The notes under the pieces are model-generated. The model ran no database searches and was not told the DNA's origin. It saw nothing but the letters and a program-made list of their open reading frames with translations. From positions 19,332,943 through 19,396,942 of the forward strand of contig JAVDOI010000004.1 in NCBI GenBank assembly GCA_032191485.1: a DNA stretch of 64,000 nucleotides, read 5' to 3'. This DNA comes from Leptoclinus maculatus (Eukaryota; Chordata; Actinopteri; Perciformes; Stichaeidae). Of the stretch, positions 11,706 to 23,900 are shown piece after piece (within the stretch, counting starts at the first letter, position 1; each line of letters opens with the position of its first letter). A program made the translations under genes and the position numbers.

Positions 11706-13035
11706 TCTCTGTCACAAAATTATTACCATTAAAATGAAAGTCATCTATATTTCCCTGGACACGGGTTCTCTCTCTTTCCTGAGGAATAGTGGACAGAGAA
11801 CCGCAAGCAGTTGATTGTGCTTCAGAAATGTCCTCCCACCGTGTGAACATGATGAAGGCAAGGGAATATTTTATATTAAATAATCACTGATTTCAATGCT
11901 GTGGCAAAATGGGCTACACAGTGTTTGTTGGTGACATTCTTATACACCAAAATGGCAAACTTCAGGTCTCAAAACGACAGTCCACAAACCAATGGGTGAC
12001 GTCATGGTGACTGCCCTCAACCTCTTATATACATTAGTGGTATAGACCTTGCACCACTTACCAACAAAGCAACCGTTTCTTTCCCTGGAGACAGCGTTTA
12101 GTGGTGTCTAAGCTTGAAATACCTGATGAAATTCCCATTTTCACTTTCTCCCTTTGTTCTACTACTGTATGTACACAAGCAGTACGGCTTTCCCTTCTCT
12201 TTGCTTTCATCCTCTCTACAGTCATAGCAGGTTCACTTTCTAATGGATTAAAATGGTAAGTGAACCAGAAGCTACACTTCCTCAAGATGATGAATAACAA
12301 TACTTTCTACTTGACATAAAGACACAAGATGAAATTAATTGCTTATATGAACAAGCCTCCAAGAGGCAGAGAAACACCAAAAACCCATTACTGGACTACA
12401 GTGGCAACATGAAACACGTCGTTGGTTTGTTTCTGCTTAGTGTACCAAGAGATGTATACGCGGGCAGATGCTTGTAATGTACATGCACACATAATTACTG
12501 AAGATACATGCACTACGATGCGCAAAAAGGATGCTTACAGTTTGAATTTGTTAATGTTGGGCTGTTGATTTTTGTTGGATTTACCTTTAACCAAAAATTA
12601 ACATTGTGTATCCACCAATTCTGACCAGCAACAAGGATTCTGCTCCAACAACTAATTTCCTGCGTAACTCGTTCATGAACATTCGATTTCTAGCATGAGG
12701 GTATCAGTAGAGTGGTAATGATGCACAAACAGTGGGTGGCTGACGGGCTGGTGTCACTTCCCTGCTTTACAGTGCATGGCAGCAAGATTGTAGCGATATC
12801 GTGAGATCAAGCGAGAATCGCAGGATAAAGAGATCACTAGAATATCCATCTTATCATGATTCAAGTAATGCGACATTGTCTGGACCAACAGTGTCCAGAC
12901 CAATCAACTCCCTGTAGAGCTACTGGCAGCTACAGGTGTGGTTTAAGGTGCGTGGGACAACACACAGAGGTAACTGTTCGTTCTAGGCAACAATGGCGGC
13001 TCCTAAAGAGGTTAGCATATATGCTGCAACAGCCT

Positions 13036-13258
13036 CAGTTAGCCATCCATCCATTATCTTTAACTGCTTATCCAGACTATTGCAGGGCTGACACTTGGAG
13101 ACAGACAACCATTTACGCTCACATTCACACCTATGGGCAATTTAGAGTCATCAATTAACCTAAGCTGCAAACTCCACACAGAAGGGCTGCTGTTGGAGGG
13201 ATAAGGATCAAACCTGGGCCCCTCTTGATGCAAGCCAGTACACAACTGTGCAGCCAAG
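13036..13258 (+). repeat. Truncated copy of a widespread fish interspersed repeat
   Basis: The segment beginning CCATCCATCCATTATC and carrying GCAGGGCTGACACTTGGAGA, CTCACATTCACACCTATGGG, CAATTTAGAGTCATCAATTA and CAAACTCCACACAGAAGG matches, from memory, a very common teleost repeat. The middle of the family sequence is missing here, so it is an internally deleted copy. Confidence 0.65.
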
Positions 13259-13283
13259 TATCAGGTATATCAAAATGATTTCT

Positions 13284-13364
13284 TCATTGAGAGAAGAACA
13301 AAGAAGGCTTTTCGATTGGAAATATGTTTGTGCTCTTCTCCCGACTGGCTTTGGCAAGAGTTAG
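13284..13364 (+). pseudogene. Superfamily 2 (RecQ-like) helicase fragment
   Basis: Twenty-six codons read LREEQRRLFDWKYVCALLP and TGFGKS, then TAG. This has the layout of the Q-like entry and motif I (Walker A, P-T-G-x-G-K-S) of RecQ-type helicases. It stops immediately after motif I, and no later helicase motif was found in the next 500 bases. It sits directly after an interspersed repeat, so it may be a relic of a repeat-borne or retrocopied helicase. Only a short match supports it. Confidence 0.45.
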
Positions 13365-15264
13365 ATTGACAGGTGGTTCATCAAAGTATTTTTTGAAAGT
13401 GCCTGCCCTTTTCCAAACAGTTTCAAATGACAGCTTCTCAGATGGTTCCGTGTAGCAAACCATCTGGCTCTTGTTTTCTATATTCTTACCAAAAAAAGTA
13501 ATAAACACTTGAAACCATGACAAGAACCATCTGTGGGATTAACCAACACTCTTTCTGGATGCTGAGTAAGAATCCCAGTCCCTTTAGGGAGGTCAGTTTA
13601 AAGTACATGTTCACCTACTGCCAGCTCAGGTTGTACAAGCCAGATAGACAGACCCAGACTCTTCCCACCAAAGTCTCAATAACTATTGTGTTTGAGACAG
13701 AAATGAAAGCAAATACACCAGATATGTCATTGATAATTGGACCTGTTGCTCTTCTGGTTTCTGCGTTTTCTTCCAACCCAAGTCCTCTACCATTTTGACC
13801 TACCTGCAGTTAGCAAGACAGAAGTGTGATAACCACGGAACCTCTACAAACCACCGCTCACTGCAGACTGTTATGTCTATCCATCATATTCTGGGAACGG
13901 GCCTTTGAAAGCTCTTTTTCAACAAATGATAGCATTCTCACTTCTTTGGGCAGTAGAATCTAAAAGCAAGTAGCATTCTGTCAGTCATGGCTTCAGTCAC
14001 TGATCACATTATGTGGACAGAACAGAGTGTACAAAATACACTTTCTATCACAGAGGTTGTTTCTGACTCTTCTGTGAATGCCTTTTGCTGTCTTAGAAAT
14101 TCCCTAAAACTAAAGACCATAAGTTGTCAATATATGCCTCGGAGTAGATGTCCATCCCTTTTGCTACAGTACTTTATCTCTGATCCTTTTAGAAATGTTA
14201 GCTTATTAAAACAATTTGATAGGCAATACCTGGGCAAAAAGTATCTGCAGACTTTTACATAACTCAGTTGCCTTTCACAACACCTGCAACGATTCAGAAA
14301 AGAGAAACAGATGAAGCCTTTAGTCACGGCTGCATACAGGTAGTAAAGGAGCACTGGCTGCTTATATGGAAATGTGAAAGTGAATTTTTGTTTGTTGTTG
14401 CTTTGTGAACACATATGTGTACTCAAATTGTTTGTTTGATTGATTATACAGTAGCCTCTCAGCACATTTATTCTTTCCTTCCTATCAATCTATTTTTTCT
14501 TTACACGCATACACATATGTGTGTAACAAGCTATAGGGTGAAGGAGGCCCAGCTAACGGCATATTAGCCACCTGTGGGCAAGCCAAGTGCTGTATAAATA
14601 CACAGGGGATCGAGGGGATGAGCTGTTAGCCCTAATCTAGGAAGACACCTAATCTCCACAATCCCCTGCGGAGCCTTCTCCATCACTCCCAGATGGAAGG
14701 GAAACGTTCATGAAGAAACAACCTGACGGTATCGCTGTAGAGAATTCAATAAAATAGTGTGAGCCACAAAGGCCAGATCTAAAGATGAATTAAGAACTAG
14801 TTTGTATTCTTTGAATTACATGGGGTGTGACGAGACTTTTGAATCAGTTGCTCAAGAGCTACACATTTAGCTGTGAAGAAAGATGTTTTTCTTTAAAAGA
14901 AAAAAGATTAAATAACTGTTTGCTGTTTATCCAAATCAAACATCATCACTTAATCACATTGTGGGGACTAAAGTCAAGCACTTCATACATTTTAGCAAAT
15001 TACCATTTTCACTGGCTGTACTGAGGTGATAGAAGATATTCTATTGTAATCATAGAATATTCTATTCCTTCCATTATTAGTGCTCTGTACTCATTTTGAT
15101 ATAATGATATTATGATGATACAGTTTATTCTCCGGCTTACACTGTAAATGCTTTATCACGGTGATCACAGTTGAGACAACTGTTAATATAGGTGTAATTC
15201 TATGAGAAGATGCCATACCCATTAGTTTCATAGTATTCATTTACAGTAGTATTTATTAATACTT
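13365..15264. other. Intergenic, no gene supported
   Basis: Open frames at 13517-13798 and 13987-14262 have no domain I recognise and may be further decayed sequence of the element that left the helicase fragment. The 14530-14720 stretch is less repetitive, with two TAATCT motifs, and could be constrained. A 9-bp perfect stem with a 7-base loop lies at 15036-15060. Confidence 0.5.
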
Positions 15265-15625
15265 AAGGCAAGGCAAGTTTATTTGTATAGCACATTTCAA
15301 CATCAAGGCAATTCAAAGTGCTTCACATAAAACCATTAAAAACATCAAAACATAAGGCAAAAGAAAAGGAGATTTAAAAACAATTAAAACATTGATTGAA
15401 ACATTAAAAACAGTCATTAAAACACTAAAAAGCAGTGTAAGCAATAGAATAGAGTAGTATAGTAAAATGCAGAAATTGATTAATATCCTTGAATCTGGTT
15501 CAATTAAAGGCAGCAGCAAACAGAAAAGTCTTCAATCTTGATTTAAAGGAGCTGAGGGTCTCAGCAGACCTGCAGCTTTCTGGGACTTTGTTCCAGATAT
15601 GTGGAGCAGAAAAACAAGGAAAAGG
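15265..15625 (-). repeat. Interspersed repeat, copy B (inverted relative to copy A)
   Basis: Its first 106 bases are the reverse complement of 1360-1471. The remainder (A-rich, then GCAGCAGCAAACAGAAAAG and GGGTCTCAGCAGACCTGCAG) extends further 5' into the same family than copy A. Orientation is judged from the TTGCC-type tail at 15265. Confidence 0.7.
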
Positions 15626-18600
15626 ATCTTCAATGTACATGCAACAGACATGTTGTGAACTCGAATCCTGCTGTTAAATATATTTTGTCTGTTGTACAAA
15701 TATATTTTTTAAAGGCACAAGAAACAAGGAACTTTCATGTTCTCATGGGACCCTGACAAGCAGCTTCCTTAAGCACTGGACAGTATCCAGCTTTACATTT
15801 GTAGACCACATTAATATTAAGTTGGTATTTATTTTTTTAGGGAATTAATCTAATTAATCAATGACAGCATTTTGTATTGGAATGTAATTTAAGTGTTTTT
15901 TTATAACAGATCCTGTTTAAATGTTATTTTGTCAACGGAACTTTTCTGGTCAGGATGTCGTAATATTAAGTGCCAAAGGGTTACGTATATTATATGCTGT
16001 GTTTAATGCAAATTAATAGTATTCCATTTAGAACACACTGCTCTCATTGGTAAATACTTAAATTGTAGAGGCGTAAGCATGTATCCCCAAAGATAGAAAT
16101 GATGTCCTTGGCTCATATCCATGTACTTCAGTTAGGGTCTGGGTTGGAGAACGAGATGGAGGTAGTGCTAGAGAGAATACATAATAAAGTCCTCTGAATT
16201 TGACCCTTGTACAGTCACACCTCCAACACTTAGAATCAGATATGGTCCACAAGGACAGACGTTGAATAATTCAGTTGGATGCTACTGAAGGACATTCACC
16301 TGTTTTGAGAATTCTGTTGAATTCACTGGCCAGAAGCAAGCAAGCTCTGTTTTTTTTACTGGAACAAGCGCTTTCCTGTGGAAGTAGGAACCTCGACCCT
16401 AATCCGGCTACTCGCACCGAAATGTTACTAATAGCTTGCCTGCACTTCAAATATCACTTGAAAGGTGATTGGGAGAGGGGAGAAAAAACAACAACCAATT
16501 TCCATTTTTCAAGCACCGTTCTGGCAGGTGGAGTGCCAATGAACAGTTCTATGATCCATTAATCGGGATCTCGTTTGTACATTGGCCGTCATCACAAAGT
16601 GGCACTTGAGTTTGCAGGGTTCCATGAGAAGGGTTAATGGAGACAATGGTACTAATCAGTCCAAAGCAAACAGTTATCCTCCTGTTTCGATTCACCAGCA
16701 GCCAATCAGAAATGTAAGATCTTATTGGGGTGCCTATAGTTTAAATGTCATCAATATGGCCTCAACAATGCTTACCATGTACAAGGAGACTAAAAGTGTA
16801 TGATGGTCTGGTATACAGAACAAATGCTCACAACGAAAAATAGGGGATGATGTATCGGCAGGGCTTTAAGGACGTTTTATGACCCCACTGACTCCCAAAT
16901 TTAATGAATAAAGGTGCATAATGCATTTGTGATTTTAGGTGTGATCTTTCTCAGGGATGACATCCAGACCACCTGAGGGAGAATTCTGCACTTAAATCCC
17001 ATTTTAGATTATTTTGGTCTTTATGTTACCAAAGTAAACTAGCTCTTACCAAAGCTTTGTGTTTACATGGTCACACCACTGTTACACCTCAGACCATATT
17101 ACCTCTCCTGACCCCTTCCATCATATGTAAACCAATGCAGCACATTCCTCCGATTTTACATAATCCACAAGTTCCTTGGCACTAGTCCTCTATCCCCCTC
17201 TTCTCTCCACATTGACATTTACACCAAATAATGTATATTCTCTGCCTGTTATGTAGGCCACATTTTAACCAGTGTTGTGAATTGAGATGTCAGGGAGGAC
17301 AAGGTGAGCTGACATCGGCACATAAAAAGCAGGCGATACAACACCTACGTAGGTGTCTTGTTGCTGAACATAAATGGAGAGTGCGGAGACATGCTGGCCC
17401 AGCCTTGACCTTATGAGTTAACCACTATTTAAGAGCCAGATGAAAGGAAGCGTTGAGAGCTCTGTGGCAAATCAAATGGGTGGAAATGACATCTTGATCA
17501 TAACAGTAATGTCCTCCTGTATAGCTTCCATTTAATTGAAATAAAAGTGTCATGGGGGGAAAGTTCCATCTGTGGAGAATGTACATATACATTAATAATA
17601 TTTTGATGAGGGTTTGTCGGTACAGTAGGTTCACTCAAAAGATGCTTCTACCATGGTAACATGCCTTATTGGAGATAATCAAACAGAGTTTAGTAGTTGA
17701 CCTTTGCACTGTCATAAACGCCATTCAGGTTCTTATGTTCAAATGTTTGCGAATTAAACGAATAATTTGAAATGGTTGTAAAAAAAAAAAGAGGAAGTCA
17801 ATAAGACAATGTCAGCCAAAGATCAATGTTGAAAACCACAAGATGATGATGATTCCAGAATGACACAAAAATACATCAATCTTTAACAAATTAGGAGGGC
17901 AATGCCAGGTTATCACAGTAATTGCAACATTCATTGTTCACCGCATGCATTTCCACCTCATACAGTGAGCCATGCATTTATGTCAGGGCCATAAGATAAA
18001 CACTTGACAGGGGGTAAGCCTTAATGAGTCAACACAGAGAGCTGTTAACTGTGCAGTCCTGAATGATTTATAGTCATGCTGAAGACTGTGGCCAGTTAAG
18101 TTGAAATATTACTCAAGACATGTAGCAATTCATCTCAGTTCATCATTTTGTTGGTTTTGGCCTATTATCTGTTTTTGTCTCATCTGTTCAACCGATATTT
18201 CTGCATAACTCCATAACTTGTATGTGCAGCACATCATTACATTAAACCTATAAACAATAAACAAGTGAATATATTGAAAACAAAAAACAAAAAATGAAAT
18301 GTAAAAGATCAATGTTAACCAATATAAAATGATCACGAGGCGAAGGAGAAAATGCACAGTACAGACAAAGGGGACATGGCAGGCAATGGGCCCTGATCTA
18401 ATTTCCCCATTTGGGAATTAAAACAGCATCAATGGCCATTGTAAACAGACTAGATGTTCTGCTTCACTCCCCCTCTCTGCTCCGTGGTAAATACTTGAAT
18501 AAGGTCCCACTGTTAGTCATGTGTCATCTCCAACCAATGCGTAGTGATATGCAAAATGGCACCGATTTACTCGGGAGACAAAAAAAGGAGACAAAGCAAA

Positions 18601-19698
18601 TGTCAAACTGTGTTCCCCAGAACTGGGACTGAGACTGGGGGGGGGGGGGTGGGGGCATGTTGGTGTCATGGGGAGGTTATGCTAAATCTATCTGTGTATG
18701 TGTGTCTGCTCCCTAGCAAGGGCTTAAATGTGCAAGCAGATGTGCGCAAACACACGTTAGTTACTTATGCGTGTGTGCGTGTGCGTATGTGTGTTTGCAT
18801 ATGCAATTATCAGATTCATCAGACATTACCTTGACACAACTATCTCCCCCTATCACCCAACCATCCTGGCAAACAGACACACACACACACACAAGTCTCA
18901 CAAGGCTTGATACTTAATGCATGGGGAAAGAGGGTGTCTGGTGTTACTGTGGGGCCCTAAACCGGTTAATGACGCCGGGCACCAGAAGCCCCACAGATGG
19001 CTAATCTAACCATTGTCTTCCCCACCCAGCCCCTTCAAGCAAACTCCCATCCCATTGGCCCCCCATGCAGCATGCTACTGTTTACCCCTATTCTAACCAA
19101 TTCTAATCCTGTTTAGCAACATTCTCAGAAATCTGAATGGCCTTCCCCCCCCCCCCCCCCCCAACCCTCTCCCCTCTGCTTTCTCTATCCCCTCTTCTTT
19201 TGTTTTTTCAAATGATAAAACGGGATGGCTGGGTGAAAAAGGGCCACGGTTATCCTCACTTGTGTGAAAGGAGAGATAGGGCCACTGGGGAAGGAGGCAG
19301 AAGACTGAAAGCATGAGGGAGGGTGGGGAGACCTTGGAATGTTCAGGGTTTCTTTCAAGGCAAGTTCATGCTCCAGCTAATTAACGATTATGCTTCATAG
19401 TTCTTGCATTCACTAATATGCGGAGATGATGGATATGGTGCTGACGTCTCCAGCCCCCTGATGCTGCTCCCAGAGCCTCCCTCTCGCTTTTGCTCGCGTA
19501 GCCTGTCAGTCTAACTTCGCTGTGTCAATCTGAGGCCCCAGTCTGGTTGACTAATATTCCCCAAATTCCTTTCCCTCTATCTAGAGGGAAGTGTCTGTGT
19601 GTGAGGACAGCATTGTAAGTGACATATAAAAAGGCCTTAGTTTTTAATCACATTGCTCCTAAGCGCACATATGCATAACTAGACAACTACAGACACAT

Positions 19699-19699
<1 letters not shown>

Positions 19700-19738
<39 letters not shown>
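19700..19738. repeat. (AC)n microsatellite
   Basis: Pure AC dinucleotides for about 19 units. Confidence 0.95.
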
Positions 19739-19740
<2 letters not shown>

Positions 19741-20893
19741 GCTGTCTGTAACCTCTGCCAAAGTGGGAATGTCACAAAGCAGCCTCGAGAGGATCAGTGG
19801 ATTGGGCCTGTGTGTTCACTTTGCCCTTTCTGCTATTCTTTTCACTTTTGTTTCCATACATATCAAAGCATTTTTTACTTCTTTTGCTTAGCCTGCTAAT
19901 ATGACACATTGCCATTTATACTGATTTGAATAAGTGGATGAGAGGCACAAAGGCCCACACAGAATAGGGAATGACTTGAAACTCTTTCATCGTCCGCTGA
20001 AAAGGACATTGTTACTGTCCGACCTCACCGCCGAGTTCCAGAGGCGTTTCAGCAGCGCAGGGAGATTACAGGCGACGAAAGAATCCACTTAACACGTTTT
20101 GTTTTGTATTTCTATCTTTTCCTCTCCTCCTATTTGTTCAGCGGTGGACTTATGAAAAGGAGGAATTGTACTCAAATGGGATTGCTGTCTATCTGTTGCA
20201 CCCAGGTATTGGCACACTATGACTTCAAAGGCCATCGCAATGCTTTGAAGTGTAGCTTGAAGAGAGACACCTGTTTTTTTCTTGTAGTAATAATTGTTCG
20301 ACACACTGATATTTAACACCCACGCCGAATGACAGGCTTGGATTCTGTGAACATGACAATCGGTTCGGGGTCGGAAAATCCTCATATCCAATGACATGGC
20401 AGAGGGAAGAACACCAGGAACGCTCAATGATACCTTACTGAGGCGACTTTTAAAGGCAACTCCCCAAGTACTGGCTAATGTAGATAGTTACTTACCAAAT
20501 ACTATTACAAACTGTGATCTCGTGCTTTAATTGATTTGGTAAACTTGCACATAGTTGTTGCTTCAGTTATTTAATATGCTTATACAGTGTCAGCAGCTAT
20601 CAATTCCCCTTTTAAAAACAGTTCATGTAATTAAGAAAACCAACCATCAGTCCACAAGGCTGCTCACTGTGCAAGTGATTTTTATTTTTTTACTCTTAAA
20701 TATTCAAGATGTCCTGAGGCAACTTTGTCGGTAAAAGGGTTTTCTATGTGAGGATGACAAGGAAGGTCTTGACTATGGGGAGGCCCCAGTAGAGCGGGTC
20801 TGCCTCAGTTAATCTGTAGCCATGCCTGTGACTTCTCAGCCTCGCCTGTGAAGATGAAAATAAAAAGGTATTATTTTCTGACCTCAGGCCAAG

Positions 20894-20922
20894 CCCCCCC
20901 CCCCCCCCCCCCCCCCCCCCCC
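20894..20922. repeat. Poly-C tract, 29 bases
   Basis: Uninterrupted cytosines, the longest of several C or G tracts in this window. It can form G-quadruplex or i-motif structures, and its length is prone to sequencing error. Confidence 0.9.
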
Positions 20923-23900
20923 GCTGCCCCCAATTGAAAATCACCTCGTCTCATCTTCTTTTCATATGGTGTATGCTTTTATCCAAAGGATCCAAGGACT
21001 CTTACAGTACTAAGAGTGCATATATTTTAAGTATGGGTGGCACGTGTTCAAATCGAAACCCTGCTGGGAAAAAAAACATGCAACCCTAAATCAGAGAGAT
21101 TCTAAACATATTCTCAGAAATTCTTTCATCTACTAAATCAACTTTGGATATGGTTAGTGTCAGGGTTACAGTACTTTGTATTAAAAAATGTTTAGAAATG
21201 TCTCATGGCAAATGTGCTAACCAACAGTTTTTTTTGCTATTGCATCAGACTGAAAGCAACATTGTAGCATTCAATTGGTGTCATGGTTATCGGATATAAT
21301 GTTTTCTAACATTCATTCTGCTACTGAGACTCAGTCGATATGCTGGCTCAACAAAAATAATGGGCTTGGGTGAGTCATGAATGTAATATGAAATATACTG
21401 AATAATGCAGGCTAAATGTGGACTAATTATTACAATTTGGCAATATTGGACTGTAATTTAACTGAAACGAACTTGAACTAATATTATTTCTGTATTTAAA
21501 TGCATGAACACAATAGTCAACTTTGTTGGCTCAATGAGATTCCATTACGATTTTTATATTTCCGTATCATGCATTTTACATATCTGGTATAATATTATTT
21601 CAATAAAGTTTATTAGAAGCAGAGGAGCCGAGCTCTTTGCAGGCATGCAGAATATGGAAAAATGTGTGCCAATGAACACATTCTGCTAATCGTTGGGTCT
21701 TCCCCATCTAGTTGAAGCATTGACTTAGGGTCAAATTTTTATGACAGAAGATTAAATGATAATGTTCTTATCGGTATGTTGTTTTGTTATTTTTGTAATG
21801 GAAACTGTGCTTTGCATAAGCTTGAATTTGTGTAGTTGAGGTGAGGATAAATATGCAAAACCATCCTCTATCCTCACTTCTAATATTCTCATTTTTACTC
21901 GCCTCCGAGGGTAGTTTTTTTTATGAAGATGTAAAATGTATTTTTCTCATTTCTTTAAGCCCAGGGCACATTATTTACATTTTAAGACATTCTGCTCATT
22001 CTGAAATTTCATGAGATCAATTACACAGGTAGCCCATCATGAGACCTGTAAAGGGGAATGGCAAGCCAGCAGCATCAGCAGCATGAATTTACACTGTGGT
22101 TTCCAAGCTGAGCAATAGGAAGGCTCCAACACAAAGAGAGGTTCTGTCCCCCCACTGATGAGCCAGCACAAACTGCCAGTCCCCTCACTGAATCATTCCC
22201 CTAGTAAATGTCCTTCACCATCGGCTTTTATGCAGCACAGCTCCCTCGCCCAGACTTCGGGCACTGTAAACGGCAAGCAGGGTCAGAGTAATTGAAATCA
22301 TTAATCGTGTTTTATTCCACTTTGGGGCAAAGTAAGCTTGAATTGGAAAGAGGTAGGTAATGGCTTTGGATAATGTACCAGTCTTTGAGGGAAGCGAATG
22401 AAACAATATTGAGTTGCATAGAATACTGAGTTTCAAAGGTGGAATAGTTGTAGATCATGTACTATTATGCTGTCATAATAAAATCATTGATTTATCTTTT
22501 AGATTAATCGCTTACTGTATTCATCTTTTGACTTGAATTCAAACCACAAAGATATAGACAGACGAAGAACACAAACAACCTCGGGCATACACCTTATCAC
22601 TTATTATCAAAGTAAAACTGTAGAGCAAAAAAAAAAAGTTTGCCATTGATACATACAATGAGATGGGAAATAAATGCCGAAGCTTTACGCATGTTTTCCC
22701 TTTTTCAAAACACCAATAGGACATTGACACTGTTACGAAAAAACTAAATATTATCAGACAAGGTAGGTCAGATCGAATTTGAATGGTCTGCCTCAAACTG
22801 GATCACTGTTTGACAAAGTTGGTCCCATGAACCAAAACTGAACAGTTTTCCTGTAGAGCTGACAAATGAACATTTCAACTTTTTTCCAGAAATAAACATG
22901 AGAGGTAAAGTAAAGATATATTTGTCTTTTCTCTTTTCTTTTTAATCTATAGGCATTTAACCCTGTGTTGCCTCCCAAAAGCCAGAGCAGTAACTACTAT
23001 CATATGTGTCTGAACCAGACAGGGCAAAAGGTGACTGTCTAGTTGACTTCATGTCCTTAGAACAGAGCACCCTGATGTGCAAAGGGCAAAACATGTCCTC
23101 TACCCCCATGGGAGCTGAATGGCATGCTGACCTTTGGCGCCATGCTCCCAGTTTGGCTATGACCTTGTGATGTTCCCCCGTTGGTTCAAAAAGGCCAACA
23201 ATGTCAGCTTGTGTCTGACTTGTTCCACCTTACCCTGCTCGAGTTTCAACATCGATAGACACAGATGAGGAAAATATGGTGGGATCTTCACTCCCACAAA
23301 AGATGCTCACCATGCACAAAAAAGTTGACTCTGTCCCTGACCACAGCACATGCTCATTATCATCTTTCTCTGCCTTTGCATGGCCTTTCCTACCAGAAAA
23401 AAAAAGTTAGTTCACAATGAAATATTATTATATTAGCATTAATATTATATATTCATATAAATATGTACATAAAAAGCTATGTCTAATTATTATCGTGTCA
23501 TCTTGACAGAGACATAATAACAATATAAGTTGTTGAGGGTACTTTAAAAAGTACTCCCCCTCTGTACTCCAACAAATATGGCACTCACTGTTTGCTCACT
23601 TCCTGTTTGTCAGTTTGGACCCATGACCAGCAGGTAATATGCTCATGCAAACAAACATTTAGGGGATTGATAATGAATATAACCAAGAAATTAAGTTGGA
23701 TTGAATATATTATTGCTTTAATTAAATGTGTGTGGGTGTGACAAATGGATCTTTACATTCAAAATGTGAATGTGGCAGTATTCATATGTATACTGAAATG
23801 AGAAGATATTTTTAGCAGGTTAGCGTGCTAAACTCCATACGTTCCACATGCTACCTTAGCCTCAGGCTTTAGGCTTCATAATGCAAAGACGAGCTATGCA

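Larger units (their letters stand above)
10268..13035. other. Intergenic, no gene supported
   Basis: Contains a (CT)n microsatellite (10834-10870), an AT-rich patch, and a tRNA-derived SINE remnant at about 11620-11705. No frame has a recognisable domain. Confidence 0.6.
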
